This document shows positions 12,023 to 22,380 of a DNA stretch of 64,000 nucleotides, in pieces; position 1 is the stretch's first letter; every line of letters starts with the position of its first letter. The DNA comes from Neopestalotiopsis rosae (lineage: Eukaryota; Ascomycota; Sordariomycetes; Amphisphaeriales; Sporocadaceae), in the NCBI GenBank assembly GCA_023078685.1, contig JALGAS010000007.1:434001-498000 (forward strand), read 5' to 3'. Below the pieces are notes generated by a model. That model made no database searches and was not told the DNA's origin. It was given only the letters and a program-made list of their open reading frames with translations. The position numbers and the translations under genes were made by a program.

Positions 12023-13575
12023 ATGCGTTCCTTTCTTTTGACCGCAGCAGCGCTGCCGGTCGTTTTGGCCTGCTCCAACCCCGACACTGACTCCTGTGCC
12101 GGCGCCTTTGTCAGCTCGAGTGCTGCCGCCGCCGAATTTTGTGCGACATGGACTGCCTCTGCCATTACCGAGACTACAGCCGTTCCTGATGCCTTTGGCT
12201 CGGCATGTGCCTACAAGACCAAGAAGCTGTCCACAGCTTGTTCTTGCTACGTGACGGGAGGAGCAGCTGTTGCAACGTCTACCTCGTCTGCTGCCGCTGT
12301 TGAGACTACTACCACAAGTGTCTCCTCTGTCGTCCAGACTTCGGCAGCTTCTGTTGCCACTACCACCACCCAGGCTGCTTCGACCTTGGCCACCTCGACC
12401 AAGGCTGCTGCCACGACCACCACGGCTGCTGCCGCTACTACCAGCTCTGTTGCTGCCGCCGCCTCGGATGCCAACGCCTGCACGGTGACCGCCTACGCCG
12501 ATATCTCGTCTGCCGTTGCATCTTGCACCAACATCATCTTGTCCGGCATCTCGGCCCCTGCTTCTAGCACCATTGACCTTCAGGCTCTGCAGACTGGCGC
12601 CACCGTCACCTTTGCCGGCACCACCTCCTTTGGCTACACCGAGGACTCCGACTTTGACCCAATTGTAGTATCTGGCCATGACATTACCATTACCGGCGCC
12701 GAAGGCCATGTCATTGATGGCAACGGCCAGTCGTACTGGGACGGCGAAGGTTCCAACGGTGGAACTGACAAGCCTGACCACTTTTTCGTAGTCAAGAAGG
12801 TCTACAACGGAAAGATTACCAATCTGAACATTCAGAACTGGCCTGTAAGTAATCGAGGCAGAATTGTCACATCGCTGTCAGTTTCTTACTAACATGCTCT
12901 GGGATTCAGACTCACTGCTTCTACATCAACGGTGTTCAGGGACTCGAGGTCACGGGACTTACTCTTGACAACTCTGCTGGTGACGAGCCCAACGACGCCA
13001 GCGGCGACGACCCCGCCGCCCACAACTCTGACGGCTTTGACATTTCGAGCTCCGACACGGTCACGCTCGACAGCATCAAGGTGTACAACCAGGACGACTG
13101 CGTGGCCGTGACGTCGGGCTCCAACATCATCGTCAGCAACCTGTACTGCTCCGGAGGGCACGGCCTGTCCATCGGTTCCATCGGCGGCAAGAGCAACAAC
13201 ACGGTCGACGGCGTCACCTTCATGGACTCTGAGCTCGTCAACTCGTCCAACGGCTGCCGCATCAAGAGCAACTCGGGCGAGACGGGCACCGTCGCCAACG
13301 TCGTCTACCAGAACATCACCATGAGCGGCATCACCGACTACGGCATCGACGTGCAGCAGGACTACCTCAACGGCGGCCCCACGGGCGAGCCCACCAACGG
13401 CGTCACCATCTCGGGCATCTCCTTCATCGACGTGACGGGCACCACCACGGGAGACGACGCCTACGACTACTACATCCTCTGCGGCGACGGGTCGTGCAGC
13501 GACTTTACCTTTTCTGGCGTCAGCATCACTGGAGGCTCCGAGTCCTGCAACTATCCCGACAGCGGATGCCCGTAA
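12023..13575 (+). CDS. Secreted GH28 polygalacturonase with extra N-terminal Cys-rich domain and Ser/Thr/Ala linker
   Basis: Hydrolyses pectic homogalacturonan outside the cell. Exons 12023-12844 and 12910-13575 join in phase 0 (WP|THCF), giving 495 residues. The ATG at 12023 was preferred over 11981 because it begins a clean signal peptide (MRSFLLTAAALPVVLA). Residues 17-75 hold six cysteines (17, 25, 40, 62, 73, 75), a small domain found in some fungal secreted proteins. Residues about 80-155 are an Ala/Thr/Ser linker, probably O-glycosylated. The GH28 beta-helix follows with all catalytic signatures: HNSDGFD (D315), QDDC (D336, D337), GGHGLSIGS (H358) and RIKS (R391, K393). Endo versus exo action is not certain, but the motif set matches fungal endo-polygalacturonases, which are usually about 360-380 residues without the extra domain. 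Confidence 0.95.
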
Positions 13576-13707
13576 ATCATGTGTGGGCCAGGCTATAGTG
13601 CTGCATAATTAGTCTTGTATAATTCTTGTGTATATATTATCATATTCCTGCCGAACCTGGAAGATTTTCTTTTCTCTTGAAATGTTTGTCATGCCTAAAT
13701 ATCCATC

Positions 13708-14595
13708 TTAAAGAACAATGAATTCCGAGTCCGGGTCGATTTCGCGGTAATGAGCCTCGACGTCCGGCCACCCAGCGCGATCATAGTCATAGTACACCCA
13801 CTCGGGCGGGCGGCGCGCCCGCAGCGCCTGGTCCTGCCGCTCGAGCGCGAACCGCGCGGACCAGGGGATGTAGCTGGGCCAGGTCGCCGCCGCCGGCTGG
13901 CAGTGCTCCTCCCCCGCCGCTGCCGACAGGAAGCTCTGCCAGACCAGGAAGCTCCGGATGGGCGGCTTCCTCTGGCGGTAGCGGTAGATGAGGTCAAAGT
14001 CCTCGCCGGCGTCGCGGTCCGGGCAGTCGTCGTACGTGTGGTCGCCGCCCCCCTTGTTGCACTTGGGACACCCGTCAATCTCGCCGCGCTCGTCGACGGG
14101 GCCGACGCAGTCGCGGACGGTGTGCCCCGACCGCTGGCAGTTGCCGCAGACGCTGTCTGGTAGCGGCAGGAAGATTCTAGTGTCCAGGCTGATGCATTTC
14201 TTGGGCCGTTCTCCTCGAATCTTGATCTTTTGAATGTCTGGCAGACTGTATCTTGCTGTCGGTCCTTTGTCTGCGCCCACGTCTTGAATATTTGGTGCCA
14301 TGGAATCCATAAAGATGCTGTTTGGCCGCCAAGGTGAAATGTGCGGTATCTTCGGTGGCCTTGGGCCTTGGGTAAGGACTGGATGTGTTGGTTTCACCTT
14401 ACAAATAGTGATCTCTAGAAAGTCGTCTTTCCCAGCACTAAGTAAGCTGTAGAGTGACTGCTCTGTCATTGTGATGGCTGTTTGACCATTGTTTTGCGAT
14501 GCAATGATCATGCTCAGGACATCTCGCAAGACGTCTAGGCGTTCCCACTGCTCGTTGTCGGTCGTCTTACAAAACTCCAAAGGAGCCATGTTCAT
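13708..14595 (-). CDS. CCHC zinc-knuckle protein, function unknown
   Basis: A single long exon encodes 295 residues. A canonical zinc knuckle lies at C150-G-N-C153-x4-H158-x4-C163, followed by a looser second Cys/His set around 176-191 (CPKCNKGGGDHTYDDC). Such knuckles usually bind single-stranded RNA or DNA. The C-terminal part is Arg/Trp/Tyr-rich without a recognised domain, and there is no protease, reverse transcriptase or integrase next to it, so this is not an obvious retroelement Gag. The 5' end is uncertain: just upstream on the minus strand (about 14637) is a strong GTGAGT donor with a possible acceptor before the ATG, so a short 5' coding or leader exon may exist. The stop lies only about 130 bp from the polygalacturonase stop, and the two genes converge. 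Confidence 0.8.
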   Translation of the reverse strand: MNMAPLEFCKTTDNEQWERLDVLRDVLSMIIASQNNGQTAITMTEQSLYSLLSAGKDDFLEITICKVKPTHPVLTQGPRPPKIPHISPWRPNSIFMDSMAPNIQDVGADKGPTARYSLPDIQKIKIRGERPKKCISLDTRIFLPLPDSVCGNCQRSGHTVRDCVGPVDERGEIDGCPKCNKGGGDHTYDDCPDRDAGEDFDLIYRYRQRKPPIRSFLVWQSFLSAAAGEEHCQPAAATWPSYIPWSARFALERQDQALRARRPPEWVYYDYDRAGWPDVEAHYREIDPDSEFIVL

Positions 14596-15623
14596 TACTG
14601 ACCATTGTGTTTCTCAAGGAGATCCAAGCACTCACCAATAGTACTCAAGAAATTTTATCATGCGTAATGATGAACAATTGTTGCTGCTTGAGAGCAACAA
14701 AGAAAAATGGACGACAGGGTAGAGTGCCGGAAACGGATATACAGCCAAACGAGGAATCAACTTAGGGACTTTTCAAGTGAATAGGAGCCATGAAAAATAT
14801 ACAATACATATTCGAGAGGAGTCACTGCCTAATTAGCTTGTACAAGTATTTGATCTCCCATGGCATACAAACGTCCAAGAGTCATCACCGTGATGGTCAT
14901 ATTGTCATCTGTGTGGTGAAGTAGGCTAATCTTGCAAACGTGTGCCGACCTCTGTGCTGAGCTTGAATTTTGATACAGGATGATAAGAAGAGGATCATAA
15001 ATTTCAGATTCTTCATATCGAAAAACAGTCGATTCATCTCTAATTTTCTAAGACGGATATAAGAGAATTAGGATAATGTCATACATAATAAGCGGCAAGA
15101 ATTCGGCTAAAGTACTTGGGAAGCTTGTACTGTAATCTGCACCCCACAATCGAGCTATATGGTCCGTGCACTTATCGCTTGCTGGCCCCACTGCCAAACG
15201 TCGTTTCCAGGCTTTGGGATGTTTGATGGCATGGCGATTTGATTGATTGATGCTCTGAGAGGACTGCCCAAAAAGACAAATGCTTCTTTCATCTTTTTAT
15301 TAAATCGAGTCTCCCACGACCCTCCGACTCAGCTGTCCATTTCGCTTGGAGGGCATTCGCTTCATTCGATTCCCGCGACTACATATTTGCTCGACTCATC
15401 AACTCCTTTCTTGGTTTCATTCACTTGACAACCAGCGCAGCGCAGAGCAGAGGTTTCTTTCTCTCCAGCTGCAGCTACAGCACTGCCGTACCTCCTCCCC
15501 CAGCTCTGGTGGTGGCAGTAGTGATCGACATCCTTGCACATCATTAACCCCGATATCCCGCCATTCGACTTTCCTCCTCGACGTCTATTATCAACCCAAC
15601 GCAGAGCCAAACCCGACGTCAAG
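14596..15623. promoter_or_regulatory. Divergent intergenic region between the zinc-knuckle gene and DST1
   Basis: About 1 kb holds the 5' regions of two divergent genes. The right half (about 15300-15620) is pyrimidine- and CTCC-rich, as in fungal 5' leaders. No additional gene is seen. Confidence 0.45.
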
Positions 15624-16764
15624 ATGCCGATGGATGCGCGCGAACTGTCACAGCGCGTCAAGACGCTGACCTCCTCCCTCGGCAAAAATGACCCTCCCGC
15701 CGATATCATCGCACAGCTCGAGATGATCAAGAAGGAGCCCGCGCCCACTGAGGAAATCTTGCGCGTAAGTCTGCCGATATCCTGCAATGAAGTGCAACAG
15801 TATCCAATGTTCCCACACCAACACATTACCCTCTTGTCCACAAGACAGCTCGCTTTGTTTAGGATTCTATTGTCTTGCGACAACAGTACATGTCCATTCT
15901 GCAGCCCACGTGCTAACCTCCAAACTAGAGCACCAAGGCCGGTGTGGTGATCGCAAAACTCAATAAGAATCCGAACAAGGACATTGCCAAGCTCGCTTCC
16001 GATATTGTGCTTAAGTGGCGCAAGAGCGTCGAGGCAGAGAAAAAGGCTCGCGCAAACAAGGGCCAGCCGTCACCATCGCCCGCTCCTACCGCCAAGCCCG
16101 CATCGCCAGCCTCCAAACTGTCTGCCGGTGCCGGAAAGAAGTTCGAGGGCGATGTCCAGAAGCGCGACTATAGGAGGGAGGGCGTCGACAAGAACCGAAC
16201 AGGCAATGCAGACCGGGATAATATTATTGCCCTCCTCTGGAATGGTCTCGCATACCGTTGCGACGAGTCCGCCGACTTTGTACTTCAGCGCGCCCTCGAG
16301 GTTGAGAATGCGCTCTACAAGCTCTTCAACGGAGCCACTCCCATGGGATACAAGGAAAAGGGTCGGTCCCTGTTTTCGAATTTGAAGGGCAAGACCAACG
16401 CCGAGCTCGGCGAAAGTGTCATGTCGGGAAAAATCTCGGCTGAACGATTTGTCCGCATGTCGAGTCAAGAGCTCATGTCGGCTGAACAGCGCAAGATCAC
16501 TGCCGAACTTGAGAAGGAGAACATGAACAAGGCACAGGTTCCCATGGCCGAGAAGAGTATCAGCGAGGAGCTCCAATGCGGCAACTGCAAGCAGAAGAAG
16601 GTCAGCTATTCGCAGGCACAAACACGTTCTGCTGATGAACCGATGACCACTTTCTGCGAATGCATGAACTGTGGCAAGCGTTGGAAGGTAAGGAAGAAAT
16701 CCTCAATGAGTTCTATTATTGTCGCCAGGAAGCAGTTACTGATCACTATGTACAGTTCTCGTAA
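15624..16764 (+). CDS. DST1: Transcription elongation factor TFIIS
   Basis: TFIIS rescues arrested RNA polymerase II by stimulating its transcript-cleavage activity. Exons 15624-15764, 15929-16687 and 16756-16764 give 302 residues, close to yeast Dst1 (309). The N-terminal domain (about 1-75) is of the TFIIS/LW type. A Pro/Ser/Ala linker follows, then the central Pol II-binding helical domain (about 110-230) and the C-terminal zinc ribbon with C264-x2-C267 and C292-x2-C295. The catalytic acidic pair is D283-E284 in RSADEPMT. The last exon is only 9 nt (Phe, Ser, stop), restoring the family ending GKRWKFS; without it the reading would continue into intron sequence. It starts at ATGCCGATG after AAG. 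Confidence 0.97.
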
Positions 16765-17118
16765 ATGACTTGTTTCAATCAAGGATCCGACACTCTGGAC
16801 CAAGGCGGACCGGCAGACTGTTCTTTAATGAATTACGAGAGTCGTGGAGAGATTAGAGCGTGGACGGCGTTTGCTTGTCAATTCAGCGTGACCAATTTGG
16901 TTGCGACGTAAGGGCCACACCATAATCTGGGGGCTTCTTTTTATGTTTCTTGGTCCCCTTGCTCTCGCGAACATGGGTGATACTACTCGTACTAGCAAGA
17001 CTAGCAACAGAGTAAATGTACAATAGATGACAAACCTCTATATAGACCCTGTGTCAAAAGTGTTCGTCGTCGGCAGTAAGACCATATCCGGTTGGTCTAT
17101 CACGATTGGCCGCAATGA
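16765..17118. other. Convergent 3' intergenic region between DST1 and the cysteine synthase gene
   Basis: About 350 bp between two convergent stop codons, presumably holding both 3' UTRs. I see no gene. Confidence 0.5.
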
Positions 17119-18501
17119 TCATTTTTCGGCAGGGCTGAGTCCCAAGAATCCGAACAGATCGTCTGTGTCCTCTTGCTCTTCCAGTCCCAACTCTCCCACC
17201 TTTTTCCAAAACTTGCTCAGGTGTCTTGTACCTGAATCGCAGAGTACAGTGACGACTCTGCTCCCTTCGGGTAACTTCATGGCCGCAGCCACAGCGGCGA
17301 CGCAGTTGACCGAGCTGCTGCTCCCTACAAATATGCCGTCGTGCTCTACTAGCCACCTCGCCATCTTACATGCCTGCTCATCAGAGACCTTTACGGCATC
17401 TGTTATGTAGTCCCGTCCCTCGTTGAAGTTGTTTGTGATTCTGTTGATGCCGATGCCCTCTACAATGGTGTCGACTTGTTGCCGCCGCCTGGTGCCTTCC
17501 TTTTCCGTAGCCGAGTACATGACTCCGTACTTGACCTTGTTGTAAAGCCCGCTGCCCTGAGGATCCGCCAGCACAATCTTGAGGTCGTCCAGCTTGGCCT
17601 CCTCCTTAAGGTACTTGGTCACGCCGGAGATGGTGCCGCCCGTGCCCGCGCCGGCGACAAAGGCCGAGATCTCGCCGCCGGTCTGGTAGTAGATCTCGGG
17701 CCCCGTGGTGTTGTAGTGGGCGAGCCAGTTGGCGCCGCTCTCGAACTGGTCGGCGAAGAAGCCGTTGCTCTCGACCCGGCGGTCCGCCGTGTGCTCGCGG
17801 GCGCGGCGCCGGGCCAGGTTGACAAAGTGGTCCGGCGAGGTGATGGGGGCGACGCGGACGCGCTCGACGGTGGCGCCGAGGTGGTGCAGCAGGTCCGACT
17901 TCTCCTTGGCCTGGTCGTCGGGCATGCAAATGTGCGCCTTGTAGCCCTTGGCGCGGGCCAGGGCCGCCAGCGAGATGCCCGTGCTGCCCACCGTGCCTTC
18001 GTAGATGGTGTCGCCGCGCCCCGGGACCAGCAGGCCCGCGGCCTCGCCCGCCTGGATCATGGACAGGGCGACCCGGTCCTTGGGGCTGTTGCCGGCGCCG
18101 TTGAGGAACTCGGCCTTGGCCATGATGATGCGGCCCGTGGCGTCCGATAGGGACTTGATCTCCACCAGCGGCGTGTTGCCAATGCATCCCTCGATGCCCA
18201 CGACGGGCCCGGTGGTGGGCGGCAGCAGCCCAGCGCCATTGTCGTCGGCTTTCTTGTCGTCGTGGTCCTCGAGCTCTACGGGACCCCAGAAGAAACTTGA
18301 CCGCCGCCTGGCCGTCTCGGCCTCGGCAGCCAGGCTAGACCTGTGCGAGGACTGACGCGCCGTGCGTCGCTTGCCCTGTTGATATCGCCTTTCCAGATCG
18401 GGATAAAAGTCTTTGAAGCCCAGAGTGACACATACGCCCGCGACAAAGGCCACGGCCACGGCCGCGGTGCCGTAAGCTTTGGGGTGAGAGCTTAAAGACA
18501 T
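17119..18501 (-). CDS. MCY1: Cysteine synthase-like PLP enzyme, membrane-anchored mitochondrial type
   Basis: Fold type II PLP enzyme of the cysteine synthase/cystathionine beta-synthase family, which replaces the acetyl group of O-acetylserine with sulfide. A single exon encodes 460 residues. A hydrophobic helix at about 10-28 (AAVAVAFVAGVCVTLGF) and a basic stretch (GKRRTARQ) precede the catalytic domain, an arrangement like yeast Ygr012w/Mcy1 of the mitochondrial outer membrane. Family marks are IGNTPLVEI, the PLP lysine K141 in NSPKDR, EGTVGSTGISLA, and the phosphate-binding GTGGTISG loop. The second half carries GSSSSVNCVAA. Whether it is a major cysteine producer or an accessory enzyme cannot be read from sequence. 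It is divergent from NDUFAF7, another mitochondrial protein. Confidence 0.88.
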   Translation of the reverse strand: MSLSSHPKAYGTAAVAVAFVAGVCVTLGFKDFYPDLERRYQQGKRRTARQSSHRSSLAAEAETARRRSSFFWGPVELEDHDDKKADDNGAGLLPPTTGPVVGIEGCIGNTPLVEIKSLSDATGRIIMAKAEFLNGAGNSPKDRVALSMIQAGEAAGLLVPGRGDTIYEGTVGSTGISLAALARAKGYKAHICMPDDQAKEKSDLLHHLGATVERVRVAPITSPDHFVNLARRRAREHTADRRVESNGFFADQFESGANWLAHYNTTGPEIYYQTGGEISAFVAGAGTGGTISGVTKYLKEEAKLDDLKIVLADPQGSGLYNKVKYGVMYSATEKEGTRRRQQVDTIVEGIGINRITNNFNEGRDYITDAVKVSDEQACKMARWLVEHDGIFVGSSSSVNCVAAVAAAMKLPEGSRVVTVLCDSGTRHLSKFWKKVGELGLEEQEDTDDLFGFLGLSPAEK

Positions 18502-18928
18502 GGTGAAAGAGACCTCATAACCATTGTTGCCTCATGCCGCATGCATCCAATCTCATCAATATGTAGATGTGTAAGCTGAAATATTAGACTTATACAAGAA
18601 AGGCTGATGAGTCAAAAATTGTACTATATTCTTTTGTCATATGCACGTTACATAAAAATTGCATTGAGACACTCATCACTGATATTGGAGTTGCGCCAAC
18701 TGCCCCCACCTGTCTCTGGGCGACCTCTGGAGCGTTGGAACAGAGAGACGTACCCACTAAAACATGACCAGATCAGGGGAGCTCGGGCCCTGGTCAGCGT
18801 TAATCCAATCGCCAAAAGAGCAAAGCTCAAAAGCTGGTCAACCTCTTTGCAGAACATTAGCCCACCCTCCCCCCAAAGTGTGCGGTAGTGGTCCAGTCCA
18901 TAAGGTTTTCCCTTCTGGCAACGAAGCC
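18502..18928. promoter_or_regulatory. Shared divergent promoter region of two mitochondrial-protein genes
   Basis: A 427-bp gap separates the start codons of the cysteine synthase (minus) and NDUFAF7 (plus) genes. Coregulation is an inference. I cannot point to a specific factor site. Confidence 0.45.
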
Positions 18929-20577
18929 ATGGATTCCCCCTTGGTGACGCAACTCTTTCGACAGCTGTTCCGCCAACAGCACTCGGCATGTCGCGCCCGG
19001 AGAACTATAGCGGCCCTTCCGTCTGCTGCTGCTCTGCGCCAGGGCCGCGCTGCTGGGAGCGGGAGCAGGAGCCTCGTGGTGTCGCCGTCGTCGCAGGAGC
19101 AGAGGAGAGGCATGGCCTCGTCGGGTCGACCTGGCACGAGGGGTGCCACAAAGCAATTCGGCAAGGCAAACGAAAGCGACTGGCAGCAGAGGACTGAGCT
19201 GTTCTCCTTTGACATGTCCGAAGAGTACAAATCATACCCGTTGGTCACGGCGGAAGAGTTGAAGAGCAGGAAAGAGAGGCCAAGAAAGGTCAAGATGTTG
19301 ATGCGAGACTTTATCGATGGTGGGTACCTGTTGATGCGCCCCAAAGCAGCTCTTACCAGTCAGTCAACTAACTTGCTTTGACAGACAGCCTCTACAACCC
19401 GCATTACGGCTATTTCTCAAAACAAGCCGTCATCTTTACGCCCGGCGAACCGTTCGACTTCAACTCGTTTAGAGATGAGCCTGCCTTTGCTCAGGAAAAC
19501 AGCCGGCGGTGGACCGAGTTTGAGGACAAGCTTGACGAGAAATTGGTCGAACCAAACGACACGCGGCAACTTTGGCATACGCCGACGGAACTGTTTCAGC
19601 CGTATTACGGCCAGGCGATTGCTCGGTATCTCATGGCCAACTACATCATGAAGACGTACCCATATCACGACTTGATCGTATACGAGATGGGTGCTGGACG
19701 AGGAACCTTGATGATGAACATTCTGGACTACATTCGCGAGGAGGAGCCTTCGGTTTACGACAGAATCAAGTACAAGATTATTGAGATCAGTCCGTCGCTG
19801 GCTGCTATACAGAACTCCCAGCTCATGCGGGATGCTGCCAGCAAGGGACACGCCGACAAGGTTGAAATTATCAACAAGTCCGTGTTTGAGTGGACGGAAC
19901 GTGTGCCGTCGCAATGTTTCTTCATTGCGCTCGAGGTCTTTGACAACTTTGCCCACGATATTATCCGCTACGACTTGAAGACGGAGGAGCCGCTGCAGGG
20001 TATGGTGCTGATTACGGAGAACAATGACTTTTACGAGTTCTACGAGCCAGTGCTGGACCCAGTCGCGGCGAGATTCTTGCGCGTGAGGCACGCGGCCACC
20101 AACGGCCGATACCAGGTCCCTTATAGCAACAGCAAGGCTGTGCGCTGGCTCAAGCAGCAGATGCCCTTTGCGCCCAACCTCAGCGACGCCGAGTACATAC
20201 CGACGAGGCTCATGCAGTTCTTTGACATTTTGGAAAAGTACTTCCCGGCCCACAGACTCGTGACGAGCGACTTCCACACCTTGCCCGACGCCGTCAAGGG
20301 CTTGAACAGCCCAGTGGTGCAGACCCGATATCAGAGGCGCATGATTCCCGTCACCACACCTCTCGTCCACCAGGGCTATTTTGACATCTTGTTCCCGACC
20401 GACTTTAGTACCACAGAGGCCATGTATGGTGCCCTTACGGGCAAGCTGTCCAAGGTCATGTCGCACGAAGAATTCATGCGCCGTTGGGCTTTTGTCGAAG
20501 ACACCACCGTGCAGAGCGGAGAGAACCCACTGATGACTTGGTACAAAAACGCCAGTGTCATGATTACGACGAATTAA
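18929..20577 (+). CDS. NDUFAF7: Complex I assembly arginine methyltransferase NDUFAF7 (MidA/DUF185 family)
   Basis: SAM-dependent methyltransferase of the mitochondrial matrix. Its human homologue dimethylates an arginine of the complex I subunit NDUFS2 during assembly. Exons 18929-19319 and 19385-20577 are joined at Asp131 through a 65-bp intron with a CTAAC branch site; the product is 527 residues. The first 70 residues are Arg/Ser/Ala-rich with almost no acids, a mitochondrial presequence. DUF185 marks are LYNPHYGYFSKQ near 133-144, LWHTPTELFQPYYGQ near 193-207, and the SAM loop YEMGAGRGTL (E231, G233, G235, G237). A filamentous fungus with respiratory complex I is expected to have it. The start at 18929 was chosen because it begins the presequence; the frame is open further 5' but without such character. 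Confidence 0.94.
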
Positions 20578-21491
20578 GTAAAAGATATAGAAAACTGTAC
20601 CAAAGATGTGTATAAATTCAACGCTGCATATTGCGACTACTTCGCTGCATGGGTCATGGTGATGATGCTTTCTATCCATGTTTCTTTTCCTGTTGTACGT
20701 TTTGAACCACTCTTGGGGCCGTGTGAAACAGAGTAAGTCACAAATGACTCTATTATTCTCTGCAAACTGAACAGACCATGATTTGCAAGTCAGGACCTGC
20801 CCATAATTCCTCCGCTGAATGTTCATATGAAGGCCTGTTTTCAATGAACGTCAAGTGACTAATGGCTCTTCCGCGGCAATTCTTGAGCTGATTCTATGCA
20901 TCCGATACATGGAAGGTAGTTTAGTGACTTTGCTATTAAAATACCAACTTGGGAGTTGAGGAGCTTAGAGCGGGGACAGGAGTGTTTCTGAGGCCTTTCA
21001 CCTAGGGCCGCCCATTATTAACCACCGCAAAGTTGGAGGCACTATCGAGAACTCAATATTTTTCCATTATTATGATTATTGAAGACGTAGTCACTTTCAA
21101 CAAGGCAAGAAGAGTTTCAACATTCTACCATTGAGCTTGGACAGAGTCACCATGTTAGTACCGTGTTGGGGGTAGTGTAACTGGCTTTTGATATCCAGAA
21201 GTGATGTTTCAAAGCTTGATACACACTTTGGAATGCGGGCGTTCAAAGAAGGGTTACGTTCATTATGGTAAAGGAAGGCCTGCACAGCTTCTTCCAAGCT
21301 CCATGAAATCACCCCAGAAAATTCTCTCTCACTTGTTTTTATAATTGGAAAGAAGTCATCGTTCTGCCAGCACTGTAGATGAGTGAAATTGAGCCCTGAC
21401 CAGATTCAAATGGATGAGAAACCTGGAAAGTGAATGACAAAAAAAAATTAAAAAATAACAAAAAAGAATAACAAAAAGAAGGAAAAAAAGA
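20578..21491. other. Intergenic region, no supported gene
   Basis: This holds the NDUFAF7 3' region, followed by AT-rich sequence with A-rich tracts (about 21435-21490) just beyond the tRNA-like gene. A long minus-strand open frame (20844-19417) is antisense to NDUFAF7 and is not considered a gene. Confidence 0.5.
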
Positions 21492-21612
21492 AAGCCTGGC
21501 TGGGATTCGAACCCAGTAATTCTCCTACACAGACCTCCAGTGGGTAGTAGTTTGATTCGCCCTAAAATTCGCCAGCCCTATCGGAGAAGTGCTACCATTG
21601 CACCACCAGGTT
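21492..21612 (-). tRNA. Intron-bearing tRNA-like gene, isotype uncertain (possibly Pro-AGG)
   Basis: On the minus strand a perfect A box (TGGTGCAATGG, 21605-21595) and B box (GGTTCGAATCC, 21513-21503) are followed within 10 nt by a T7 run (21489-21483), a Pol III terminator. The acceptor stem AACCTGG pairs with CCAGGCT except one A-C mismatch; the D stem GTGC/GCAC and T stem CTGGG/CCCAG are perfect. The region between the D and T arms is about 70 nt, implying an intron of roughly 50 nt after position 37. An alternative stem (CTCCG, loop ATAGGG) would give anticodon AGG with U33 and G37; another register gives a perfect stem (TCTCC/GGAGA) but no U33. Isotype is therefore unsure. Confidence 0.55.
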
Positions 21613-21779
21613 GAAAGAAAAGAAGACTATTTTCAATCAAAACACCTGGGTGGGTGGACGAGCAGCTCTGGAGGAGGGAGGGGGAGAGAGAAAGAAAGAG
21701 TGAGAGAAACGTATGCAAACGGGGAGTGACCAATGCGGTGGTTGCCCAGTCAGCCTTTCTCCTCCCCTTGTGGAAACAA

Positions 21780-22380
21780 AGAATCCATCCCTCATTCATT
21801 GACTGCGTATTACTCTGTTTGTTTTGAGACTCGTTCTTCAGTTTCATGCTTCTCAAGCTTCTTTCAATGCTTGCCTTCAGAGAAATGAGTTCAGTCCTGC
21901 TCTTCCCATCCATCCATGGCGAACGTTGGTCGATGAGGACAATACCTACCAAAGCTAGAGACTTTCTTCTCGTTGACAATGACTCGTACTCCATGCCTTG
22001 AGTGATTCCAGAAGCATATGAGATGACTTGCATGAGTTGCCTCAAAATGGTGTCGTTCGTTTACAGAAATGATCATCTCAAGTTGCGAGACAAGTACAGG
22101 ATCATTTTCCACGACAATATCCTTGGGATCAAGTTGTCGTAATTGTAGCCCAATCTTTCAAGTGGCCTTGTATCGTTGCAGCGTAACACTTTCAATGTTT
22201 TGCATGTTGTCAAATCATGGGTCAGGATTCTCGATACTCGCTCTTGTGTTCTTCTCAAGCTTTGCCGAACCTTGGAGGCTTCGACTTGTGGATTGAAACG
22301 CACAGTTTCAAGTAAGCTTGTTGAGAAAAATCTGACACTCAATGGAATGCTGACAACTTCCGTTAGTATAAAGCTTGCTC
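21780..22380 (-). pseudogene. Possible decayed protein gene, unidentified
   Basis: Minus-strand open segments in three different frames follow each other without clear splice sites: about 22380-22073 (containing LLETVRFNPQVEASKVRQSL and TCKTLKVLRC), 22112-21891 and 22045-21780. The spacing of Leu and charged residues vaguely recalls an F-box/leucine-rich repeat protein. I cannot identify it, and chance open frames remain possible. Confidence 0.22.

Noticed and set aside
12011..12781. 256-codon Gly/Arg-rich minus-strand frame opposite the polygalacturonase
   Set aside because: It is a reverse shadow of the Ala/Thr/Ser repeats in the sense gene, with only low-complexity sequence.
13708..14595. 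Idea that the CCHC knuckle protein is a retrotransposon Gag
   Set aside because: No reverse transcriptase, integrase, protease or terminal repeats are nearby, and the protein layout is unlike Gag.
17476..18150. 224-codon plus-strand frame opposite the cysteine synthase
   Set aside because: Shadow of a GC-rich sense gene; hydrophobic composition without motifs.
19417..20844. 475-codon minus-strand open frame antisense to NDUFAF7
   Set aside because: It lies opposite a well-conserved coding exon whose codon bias creates antisense frames. The protein shows no family motif and only the sense strand is conserved-looking.
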